Below are positions 47,499-54,676 of a DNA stretch of 64,000 bases, in pieces. The notes under the pieces were generated by a model. The model saw nothing but the letters and a program-made list of their open reading frames with translations, was not told the DNA's origin and did not search any database. Source of the DNA: Pseudoalteromonas phenolica (GTDB lineage: Bacteria > Pseudomonadota > Gammaproteobacteria > Enterobacterales > Alteromonadaceae); the NCBI RefSeq assembly GCF_005876835.1, contig NZ_PPSW01000005.1, forward strand, positions 1 through 64,000, given 5' to 3'. Both the position numbers and the translations under genes were made by a program. Each line of letters begins with the position of its first letter. Within the stretch, counting starts at the first letter, position 1.

Positions 47499-48032
47499 TC
47501 AAGTCCAACCCCAAATTCCACAGCTTACTATGTTGATACGTTTGAGCTTGTTTTTATCGCTTTCCGCATGTCTCTTACTTTCATAAGGGCCTAGACGTAC
47601 TCTAAACCAGACACCATTTGACCCTTCGGTTCTGCGGATTTCAGCAACTAGGCCAACAAACGCAATTTGTGCTTTCATGCTCTCTGCGTCTTCGTGTTTT
47701 CTAAATGAACCACATTGCATCTGGTATGGTCCGCGTTTTTTGATTTCTTTAATTTCAACTTTGATTTCTGCGTCTTTAATCTCTTGAATAAAATCAGGAT
47801 CTCTAGGTTTTGGCTTCTCTAGAGGTTGCTCTTGTTTAGCAACGGGTTTGGCGGCTTCTTCTACTTTTTTAGGGTCGGCATTTTGTGTGATATACCAAAG
47901 ACCATATGCAAAACCGCCAACGAGCAGTAAGGCTAGCAAGATAAGCAATTTTGAGACGGGTTTTGGGCTAGGTGCCGGTTTTTTGGTGTTTCTGCCTTTG
48001 GGCTTTTTATTTATAAAGTCGTGTTGTGCCAT
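47499..48032 (-). CDS. ftsN: SPOR-domain cell division protein FtsN
   Basis: FtsN triggers septal constriction. The 177-residue product has a short basic cytoplasmic start (MAQHDFINKKPKGRNTKKP), one membrane helix (about 28-50), a Lys/Pro/Glu-rich linker and a C-terminal SPOR domain (about 100-177; YQMQCGSFRKHEDAES, WFRVRLGPYESKRHAE) that binds denuded septal peptidoglycan. It is shorter than E. coli FtsN (319 residues) because the linker is short. It lies between priA and hslV, as in enterobacteria but without cytR. Confidence 0.88.
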   Translation of the reverse strand: MAQHDFINKKPKGRNTKKPAPSPKPVSKLLILLALLLVGGFAYGLWYITQNADPKKVEEAAKPVAKQEQPLEKPKPRDPDFIQEIKDAEIKVEIKEIKKRGPYQMQCGSFRKHEDAESMKAQIAFVGLVAEIRRTEGSNGVWFRVRLGPYESKRHAESDKNKLKRINIVSCGIWGWT

Positions 48033-48039
48033 AAGTTAC

Positions 48040-50211
48040 TTAATAAGTATCCATAGGATCTATGTCTATACTCCAGCGCAGTCGGTTTGCTAATGGATGC
48101 TTATCTACATAGGTTAATAACTGAGTTAAGTAACTATGTAGAATTGCACGGTCCTGCGCTTGAATATGTAATTGATATCGATATTTTCCTGCCACACGCT
48201 CCATCGGCGCGGGAATTGGTCCGAGCAATTGTATACCAGAGAATGGGCTTGCAGGAACCAGATCCGATAAAAAGTCGATGACTAATTTGGCATTGTTAGC
48301 TTCGGCGCGTATTAAAGCCAAAAAACTAAATGGTGGTAGGGCAACTTCTTCACGCTCTTTGAGTGCATAACGGGCAAAGTCGCCGTAGCCATTATTGACT
48401 AGATCTTGTAACAGCGGGTGTTCGCAATAATGAGTTTGTAATAATACCGTGCCGGGTTCGCCACTACGCCCAGCGCGTCCAGCAACTTGAGTGATTAACT
48501 GAGCCATATGCTCAGTAGCTCTAAAGTCACTACTATATAAACCACTGTCGACATCTAAGATAACCACTAGGCTGACATCGGCAAAGTGATGACCTTTCGC
48601 CAGCATTTGAGTGCCAACCAGAATTCGTGCGCCACCTTCATTAATTTCATTGAGGGCTTCTTCGAGTGCGCCTTTACGGCGGGTTGAATCTCGATCTATA
48701 CGGCTCAGTGGCGTGTCGGGAAACTGTGCTTCTAAAAACTGTTCCACCTGTTCAGTGCCCAAACCCACGGGCAAAATATTGGTACTGCCACAGTCAACAC
48801 ACTGGGGCGGCACATAGCTTTGCTCACCACAGTGATGGCAGACTAAACGAGACATGCCTTTATGGTAGGTGGCACTAGCACTACAGCGGTGACATTCACT
48901 GAGCCAGCCACACTCATGACACATTAAAGTAGGCGCATAACCCCGTCGGTTTAAAAACACCATGACTTGCTTACCACATGCAAGCGTATGTTCAATATGT
49001 TGTAAAGTGGTTGGTGCAAAACCATTTTGATGCGGCTGGCCCTTCATATCAACCAACAAGTAGGCGTTATCAACTTTGGTTTGTGCACGTTTGGTGAGCG
49101 ACACTAATTGATATTTGTCACTGAGTGCATTGTGTAGGGTTTCTAGTGCGGGGGTTGCAGTGCCTAATAAAAGTGGTATTTGCTGTGTCGCACAGCGGTA
49201 AACAGCCAAGTCTCGAGCGTGATAACGCAGTCCATCTTGCTGCTTGAAAGACCCGTCATGCTCTTCGTCTACTACGACCATGCCTAGGCTCTTAAAAGGT
49301 AGGAAAACTCCAGAGCGTGTTGCAATAATTAGCGCGCTACTACCTTGCTCAGCGCGTCGCCAAGTGTGTAAGCGCTCATTATCGGTTAAGTTTGAATGCC
49401 ATAAATCAATGGGTGTATTTGGAAAGCGACGTCTGAAGCGATTAACAGTTTGCGGCGTCAGGCCAATTTCTGGTACTAAAACCAGTGCCTGTTTACCGGC
49501 ATTAAGCACTTTCTCTAAACATTGTAAGTAAACTTCAGTTTTACCACTGCCCGTGACCCCTTCAATTAAGAAAGTGCGATAGCCCACTTGTTGATTCACA
49601 GCGGCACAAATCGCAGCTTGCTCTTCATTTAGACGCGGTTTGCTTGCAATCTCAAGTGTATGTGATGACCAAGCTTCACAGTGATTAATGGCTTCTGTGA
49701 TTAAGCCTTTCTCTTTGAGCGGTTTAATTTGTTGTGTTGTAAACCCTAATGCCTTTAACTCAGTGAGGCTCGTTATGCCAGAGCCTTTTAAATGCTCAAT
49801 CAGTGCTAATTGCTTTTTTGCGCGAAGCTTGGGGGATGCTTTTCCTTCCTCAGTGAGAGTGTAATCGGGCACTTGGGTTTTATCTGGGTGTTCACCTTGA
49901 CGCAAAGATGCTGGCAGCGCAGTAAAAATAGTTTCGCCTAGTGAGTGGCAATAATAACGAGCTGTAAATTTCAAAAAGGTAAGATACGCATCATTGATAA
50001 TCGGGCGCTCATCAATGACAGAGGTAATGGCTTTGATTTTATTATCGGGCACATCAGACTGAGTCTTGATGTCAACGACCATGGCGACCAATTTTCTATT
50101 GGCAAAAGTCACCCATACACGACAGCCTTTTTGAACTGTGATATTCGGATCGATTTTATAATCAAAGGTTCTATGTAGGGGGACTTTTAGGGCAACTTCA
50201 ACAAATAGCAT
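48040..50211 (-). CDS. priA: Primosomal helicase PriA
   Basis: PriA reloads the replisome at collapsed forks. The 723-residue product has the N-terminal fork-binding domain (MLFVEVALKVPLHRTFDYKI), helicase Walker A (GVTGSGKTEVY) and the DEEH box (VVVDEEHDGSFKQ). A zinc-binding insertion has eight cysteines at CHECGWLSECHRC and CHHCG...CVDCG. C-terminal helicase motifs include GTQMLAKGHHF and QVAGRAGR. It is divergent from rpmE and precedes ftsN by seven bases. Confidence 0.97.
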   Translation of the reverse strand: MLFVEVALKVPLHRTFDYKIDPNITVQKGCRVWVTFANRKLVAMVVDIKTQSDVPDNKIKAITSVIDERPIINDAYLTFLKFTARYYCHSLGETIFTALPASLRQGEHPDKTQVPDYTLTEEGKASPKLRAKKQLALIEHLKGSGITSLTELKALGFTTQQIKPLKEKGLITEAINHCEAWSSHTLEIASKPRLNEEQAAICAAVNQQVGYRTFLIEGVTGSGKTEVYLQCLEKVLNAGKQALVLVPEIGLTPQTVNRFRRRFPNTPIDLWHSNLTDNERLHTWRRAEQGSSALIIATRSGVFLPFKSLGMVVVDEEHDGSFKQQDGLRYHARDLAVYRCATQQIPLLLGTATPALETLHNALSDKYQLVSLTKRAQTKVDNAYLLVDMKGQPHQNGFAPTTLQHIEHTLACGKQVMVFLNRRGYAPTLMCHECGWLSECHRCSASATYHKGMSRLVCHHCGEQSYVPPQCVDCGSTNILPVGLGTEQVEQFLEAQFPDTPLSRIDRDSTRRKGALEEALNEINEGGARILVGTQMLAKGHHFADVSLVVILDVDSGLYSSDFRATEHMAQLITQVAGRAGRSGEPGTVLLQTHYCEHPLLQDLVNNGYGDFARYALKEREEVALPPFSFLALIRAEANNAKLVIDFLSDLVPASPFSGIQLLGPIPAPMERVAGKYRYQLHIQAQDRAILHSYLTQLLTYVDKHPLANRLRWSIDIDPMDTY

Positions 50212-50417
50212 GAATGCTCGAACATGACAGTAGATGGTTATAATGTACTAAAGCAGACCTTGAAATCCCAGTGAAAAACGCTCGGTAAATTGCTGTTCAT
50301 TGGATTAGGTGTAATGAACACGGGATTTATTTACTTTTTGTGCAATTATTGCTTGTAGATCTCTGGCTACTTCAATAAAATACGCGTCCACTAATTTGAA
50401 TATAACTACGTATGGTG

Positions 50418-50434
50418 CCAAACTCCGGGTTTGG
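50418..50434 (+). promoter_or_regulatory. Leader hairpin upstream of rpmE
   Basis: CCAAAC and GTTTGG (50418-50423 with 50429-50434) pair around five bases, 31 bp before the rpmE start. bL31 synthesis is autogenously controlled through the mRNA leader in some gammaproteobacteria; whether this hairpin takes part is inference. Confidence 0.35.
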
Positions 50435-50465
50435 AGAGCGATACGGCCTAACCTAGAGGTTTACT

Positions 50466-50681
50466 ATGAAAGAAGGTATCCACCCTAAGTACGAGTCAAT
50501 CACAGCAACTTGTTCATGTGGTAACAAATTCGAAACTCGTTCAACACTATGTAAAGACATTCACCTAGACGTATGTTCTGCATGTCACCCGTTCTACACT
50601 GGTAAGCAGAAGATCCTTGATACAGGTGGTCGTGTTGATCGCTTCAACAAGCGTTTCGGTGCTCTTAGCAGCAAGAAATAA
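50466..50681 (+). CDS. rpmE: Large ribosomal subunit protein bL31, zinc-binding form
   Basis: A 71-residue ribosomal protein bridging the subunits. The zinc ligands Cys16, Cys18, Cys37 and Cys40 (CSC, CSAC) show the zinc-containing RpmE form rather than the zinc-free RpmE2. [20 protein letters not shown] is the family signature. An AGAGG ribosome binding site precedes the ATG at good distance. It is divergent from priA, as in enterobacteria. Confidence 0.98.
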   Translation: MKEGIHPKYESITATCSCGNKFETRSTLCKDIHLDVCSACHPFYTGKQKILDTGGRVDRFNKRFGALSSKK

Positions 50682-50697
50682 GCATCGCTTGTTTGAG

Positions 50698-50721
50698 AAA
50701 AGCACCCATTTGGGTGCTTTT
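50698..50721 (+). terminator. Rho-independent terminator after rpmE
   Basis: AAAAGCACCCA and TGGGTGCTTTT (50698-50708 with 50711-50721) pair around a very short loop (effectively ATTT) and run into T residues to about 50724. Confidence 0.9.
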
Positions 50722-50731
50722 TTTATGTCTA

Positions 50732-50940
50732 ATACCAATCCTCTTAATTAAGCGCTCTATTTTGAGGCAAGGAAAACCGGTCGATAGCACCGCTCACGTG
50801 TCCTGCTATCGCTGAGGTACCTACTTCCATGTAGGCAAGGCTAAAATTTTGCTATTTAGTTGTTCTAAATAAGAAATTATTAAGGAACTAGCGTCAGTTT
50901 TAGTCCCTCAAAATGATTGAGTATTATTGAGGGTTGGTAT
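50732..50940. repeat. Miniature inverted-repeat element with ATACCAAYCCTC ends
   Basis: A 209-bp non-coding element begins ATACCAATCCTC (50732-50743) and ends GAGGGTTGGTAT (50929-50940). These are terminal inverted repeats matching at 11 of 12 positions. Inside are two perfect short hairpins, CGATAGCA / TGCTATCG (50782-50789 with 50804-50811) and CCTAC / GTAGG (50820-50824 with 50831-50835). No open reading frame or transposase is present, so it is MITE-like and would have been moved in trans. Its origin and mobility are inferred from structure and from recall of similar ends in Alteromonadales genomes. Confidence 0.65.
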
Positions 50941-51489
50941 AAAACTCATTAATCCTCTGAATATTCATTATTTCCAGCTGGCTTAGCATTGCTTATCTGA
51001 TCGTTCTTCTGCAAAATTATTTCTGATACATCAAACCCTTTTCATAGCACAGCCGTAGAAAATGGCGTAATAACTAAATGCATAACTTTGCACTTTTTAT
51101 TGAGATTGACTTTAGCTTTCTCAAAGGTACGGCTGCTTAAACTGGTTTTGATTGAGATTTAAAGTTATCTAAATGTGTTTAAAAGAGTCTAAAATGCAGT
51201 AAATGTAGCTAAGTTGAGGCTTCTTTTTGTGATTGATAGGGTGACATTTTTAGTCGTATAAATTGCTGGTTTATTAAACGTATTGACCCTTTTTTAGGTC
51301 AGTAAAATGTCAAAAAAGCTAAAAGAATGTTTCATAAAATCTGCAAAATTACGGCATCTTGCAGATAAATTTCGCTAAAAAGTGGATAGACCTGAAATTG
51401 CTTGAATATATCTAGAAAGCGAGTATCTTTTAGTTATTGCGAATTATTTCACTCTCACTTTTAACTTCTTTGCAGGAAAAAATCGCGTC
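50941..51489 (+). other. Long AT-rich non-coding region upstream of the malic enzyme gene
   Basis: About 550 bp with no convincing gene on either strand. It holds an inverted repeat ATCTGCAA / TTGCAGAT (51339-51346 with 51359-51366) and a short TGACC / GGTCA pair around T residues (about 51284-51301). It presumably contains the malic enzyme promoter and possibly a regulatory leader; no known riboswitch fold was recognised. Confidence 0.5.
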
Positions 51490-52743
51490 ATGTCAGACTT
51501 TCGTGAACAAGCTTTACATTACCACGCTCATCCCGTTCCAGGTAAAATCAGTGTTGAATTAACTAAACCAGCCGAAACAGTTAAAGATCTTGCGTTGGCC
51601 TACAGCCCAGGTGTGGCTGAGCCGGTTCGAGAAATTGCTGCAGACCCTGCTAATGCTTACCGATATACAGGTAAAGGCAATATGGTTGCGGTGATCAGTA
51701 ATGGCACTGCAATTTTAGGTTTAGGTAACTTAGGCCCACTTGCTTCTAAACCAGTAATGGAAGGTAAAGCGCTACTATTCAAACGTTTTGCAGGCTTAGA
51801 TTCAATTGACATTGAAGTAAAGCACCGCACCACTGAAGACTTCATTAATACGGTTGCGAATATTGCAGACACCTTTGGTGGTATCAACCTTGAAGATATT
51901 AAAGCACCAGAGTGTTTTGAGATTGAAAAAGCACTTATAGAGCGTTGTGATATTCCTGTATTCCACGACGACCAGCATGGTACAGCGATTGTAACTGCTG
52001 CGGGTATGTTGAATGCATTGGAAGTACAAGGCAAAGACATTCATGACGCTATCATTGTATGTTTAGGTGCAGGTGCTGCAGCAATCGCATGTATGGAACT
52101 GCTGATTAAATGTGGTGCACAGCGTGAACACATTTACATGCTAGACCGTAAAGGCGTTATCCATACGCGTCGTGATGACTTAAACGAATATAAAAAACTA
52201 TTTGCTAATAATACTGATAAGCGTACGCTGCAAGACGTAATTGCAGAAGCTGATGTGTTTGTGGGTGTATCTGGCCCTGACTTACTCTCTCCAGAAGACC
52301 TAAAGCTTATGGCAGACAAGCCGGTCGTGTTTGCGTGTTCAAACCCAGACCCTGAAATTAATCCAGAAGTTGCACATGGTGCACGTAACGATTTAATTAT
52401 GGCGACAGGTCGTTCAGATTATCCTAACCAAGTGAACAATGTTTTATGTTTCCCGTTTATCTTCCGTGGTGCACTTGATGTGCGTGCAACAGCGATTAAC
52501 GATGAAATGAAGATCGCAGCGGTAGAAGCCATTCGTGGTATTGCGAAAGAGCCAGTGCCTGAGCAAGTGCTTAAAGCGGCCGATGTTGAGTCGTTAGAAT
52601 TTGGCGCTGAGTATATTATTCCTAAGCCAATGGATCCGCGTTTATTGCCTCGCATTGCTAAAGCTGTAGCAAAGGCTGCGATTGATTCTGGCGTTGCGCA
52701 AATCGATTTACCAGAAAACTACATGGCACAATTTGAAGCCTGA
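51490..52743 (+). CDS. maeB: Malic enzyme, short form without phosphotransacetylase domain
   Basis: It decarboxylates malate to pyruvate, reducing NAD(P)+. The 417-residue product matches the catalytic part of MaeB: LAYSPGVAEPVREIAADP, the metal-binding NLEDIKAPECFEIE, FHDDQHGTAIVTAAGMLNAL and the dinucleotide site VCLGAGAAAIACMEL. E. coli MaeB carries an extra 320-residue phosphotransacetylase-like domain that is absent here, so this is the shorter type common in marine gammaproteobacteria. It sits between rpmE and metJ and is a single-gene unit with its own terminator. Cofactor preference cannot be read with confidence. Confidence 0.93.
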   Translation: MSDFREQALHYHAHPVPGKISVELTKPAETVKDLALAYSPGVAEPVREIAADPANAYRYTGKGNMVAVISNGTAILGLGNLGPLASKPVMEGKALLFKRFAGLDSIDIEVKHRTTEDFINTVANIADTFGGINLEDIKAPECFEIEKALIERCDIPVFHDDQHGTAIVTAAGMLNALEVQGKDIHDAIIVCLGAGAAAIACMELLIKCGAQREHIYMLDRKGVIHTRRDDLNEYKKLFANNTDKRTLQDVIAEADVFVGVSGPDLLSPEDLKLMADKPVVFACSNPDPEINPEVAHGARNDLIMATGRSDYPNQVNNVLCFPFIFRGALDVRATAINDEMKIAAVEAIRGIAKEPVPEQVLKAADVESLEFGAEYIIPKPMDPRLLPRIAKAVAKAAIDSGVAQIDLPENYMAQFEA

Positions 52744-52763
52744 TCAATACTAAGATTAAGCAA

Positions 52764-52793
52764 AAAAAAACCTCGCAATGGCGAGGTTTTTTT
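52764..52793. terminator. Bidirectional terminator between malic enzyme gene and metJ
   Basis: A7-CCTCGC and GCGAGG-T7 pair (52764-52776 with 52781-52793) around a 4-base loop. The symmetric A and T runs suit both convergent genes. Confidence 0.9.
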
Positions 52794-52823
52794 ATGTTTT
52801 CTTTGTAATAAGAAAAAAGCTGA

Positions 52824-53147
52824 TTAACCTTCTTCGTTAATCTCAGGGATCTCTAAGCCCATCTCTTTCATAATATTACGCACTTCAACAGGGATCTTCT
52901 CCGGATTGTCTTTACGTAAGTCCTCGTCGCTCGGCAACGGTTGGCCCGTAAAGGCATGCAGAAATGCTTCACACAGTAACTCGCTGTTTGTTGCATGGCG
53001 CAAGTTGTTCACTTGACGGCGGGTACGCTCATCAGTCAGTACTTTTAACACATTTAAAGGAATAGATACGGTGATCTTCTTCACTTGCTCTGATTTTTTG
53101 CCATGCTCTGCATAAGGGTGAATATATTCACCATTCCATTTAGCCAT
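52824..53147 (-). CDS. metJ: Methionine repressor MetJ
   Basis: MetJ is a ribbon-helix-helix repressor of methionine biosynthesis that uses S-adenosylmethionine as co-repressor. From the ATG at 53147 the 107-residue protein begins [20 protein letters not shown], nearly identical to E. coli MetJ. The DNA-contacting strand is in [10 protein letters not shown], and [20 protein letters not shown] is also conserved. An in-frame start at 53240 would add 31 residues with no family match and is rejected. It is divergent from metB, the classic arrangement. The acidic C-terminus differs from E. coli. Confidence 0.96.
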   Translation of the reverse strand: MAKWNGEYIHPYAEHGKKSEQVKKITVSIPLNVLKVLTDERTRRQVNNLRHATNSELLCEAFLHAFTGQPLPSDEDLRKDNPEKIPVEVRNIMKEMGLEIPEINEEG

Positions 53148-53381
53148 AATATTTTTTCTGATGCCTTTAGAGTAATTACTGCCAATAAGACTACGCTCGT
53201 TTGCGACGGCTTTAATTGACCTAGTTTGACTAACGCCCAACTCAAACTAAGGTTGATGTACCGATTTATGGTCAAAAACCCAGTCTTATTAACAATATTA
53301 GTTAACGAGGTGGCGAAATTTTATCGGTTTAAAAAAGATAGTCAAATTCTAGTTAAATAGCCATTTAGCAGTATAAATGTT

Positions 53382-53429
53382 TTGACTTCTCTAATTTGAT
53401 CATCTAACCTTTTGGACGTCTAAACATCC
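53382..53429 (+). promoter_or_regulatory. metB promoter with overlapping met boxes
   Basis: A TTGACT -35 (53382-53387) and TAACCT -10 (53405-53410) are 17 bp apart. Tandem 8-bp units in the met-box register follow: GGACGTCT (53414-53421, 7 of 8 to AGACGTCT) and AAACATCC (53422-53429), with weaker units at 53398-53405 and 53406-53413. They overlap the -10 and start region, so MetJ-SAM should repress metB-metL from here. Confidence 0.75.
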
Positions 53430-53446
53430 ATATACTAGGTGGTGAT

Positions 53447-54670
53447 ATGAGCCAACGCAATAAATCAACAGTCGCAGTCAGACATGGTATCGAAGCCGAT
53501 AAACATCATGGTGCGGTTGTGCCTCCTCTTTATCTTTCAACAACGTATTCGTTCGCTGACTTCGATACTAAGCGTGATTACGATTACGGCCGTAGCGGTA
53601 ACCCAAATCGCGATATTCTAGCTGAAGCACTAGCGCAGCTTGAGGGTGGAGAAAAAGGCATCATCACAGCGACCGGTATGGCAGCTGTACACCTAGTAAC
53701 ACAACTTTTAAATCACGACGATACTTTAGTTATTCCACATGATTGTTATGGTGGTAGTTATCGTTTATTTACATCACTTGAAAAGCGTGGCTTGTTAAAA
53801 CTAAAAGTTTTAGATTTAACTCGCGCTGACAGCCTTGCACAAATTGCAGAGATCAAACCTAAACTGGTTTGGATTGAAACACCGAGTAACCCAATTCTTC
53901 GTCTTACAGACATAGAGGCGGTTGTGAATGCAGCCCATGCAGTGGGCGCATTAGTTGGGGCTGACAATACGTTTTTATCTCCTGCGCTACAAAACCCAAT
54001 TTCGTTTGGTGTTGATATTGTGGTGCATTCGACCACGAAATACATTAACGGCCATTCTGATGTCGTTGGTGGGGCCGTGATTGCGAAAACCCAAGCGTTA
54101 GGCGAAGAGCTGGCTTGGTGGGCAAATAATATTGGTATTACTGGTGCACCATTCGATAGCTATCTGACATTACGTGGTTTAAGAACTCTTAAAGTGCGTC
54201 TTAAGCAGCACGAAGAAAATGCCTTAGCTATCGCCAAGTACTTAGAACAGTCTGAGTACGTTCGCAAAGTGTATTACCCAGGTCTTGAATCACATCCACA
54301 ACACGAACTGGCGAAAAAACAGCAGTTAGGGTTTGGTGGCATGGTGAGTTTTGATATCGCAGGTGGTCTTGAAGATGCTGCGGCATTCTTAACAACAGTG
54401 AAAGAGTTCTCGTTGGCTGAGTCTTTAGGTGGTGTTGAGAGTTTAATTTGTCACCCTGCAACCATGACACATGCAGGCATGGAACCTAAAGCACGTTTAG
54501 AAGCGGGTGTAGGCGATACTTTGATCCGTATTTCTGTCGGTATTGAGGAAGTAGTAGATCTACTTGCAGACCTCGAAGCGGCTTTTGCTAAAACACAGCC
54601 AGGTAAAGCTCCTGCGTCTGCTGATAACAAAGCCTGTAAATTAACACCTGCCCATCCAGCACTTTGGTAA
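53447..54670 (+). CDS. metB: Cystathionine gamma-synthase MetB
   Basis: It joins activated homoserine and cysteine to cystathionine, the first transsulfuration step to methionine. The 407-residue PLP enzyme has the family pattern YDYGRSGNPNRD, GITG-type PLP loop (TATGMAAVHLV), Asp in VGADNTFLSP and PLP-binding Lys in VHSTTKYINGHSDVVGG. A short C-terminal tail (about 20 residues, Ala/Lys-rich) extends past the usual end. Which acyl-homoserine it uses cannot be told. metL follows after six bases. Confidence 0.94.
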   Translation: MSQRNKSTVAVRHGIEADKHHGAVVPPLYLSTTYSFADFDTKRDYDYGRSGNPNRDILAEALAQLEGGEKGIITATGMAAVHLVTQLLNHDDTLVIPHDCYGGSYRLFTSLEKRGLLKLKVLDLTRADSLAQIAEIKPKLVWIETPSNPILRLTDIEAVVNAAHAVGALVGADNTFLSPALQNPISFGVDIVVHSTTKYINGHSDVVGGAVIAKTQALGEELAWWANNIGITGAPFDSYLTLRGLRTLKVRLKQHEENALAIAKYLEQSEYVRKVYYPGLESHPQHELAKKQQLGFGGMVSFDIAGGLEDAAAFLTTVKEFSLAESLGGVESLICHPATMTHAGMEPKARLEAGVGDTLIRISVGIEEVVDLLADLEAAFAKTQPGKAPASADNKACKLTPAHPALW

Positions 54671-54676
54671 AAGAAA

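Noticed and set aside
50732..50940. CRISPR or riboswitch reading of the hairpin-rich element
   Set aside because: There are no repeated direct units with spacers, and the terminal inverted repeats with different internal hairpins fit a miniature mobile element better.
53148..53240. 31-residue N-terminal extension of MetJ
   Set aside because: The extension has no family match, while the ATG at 53147 gives the canonical MetJ N-terminus.
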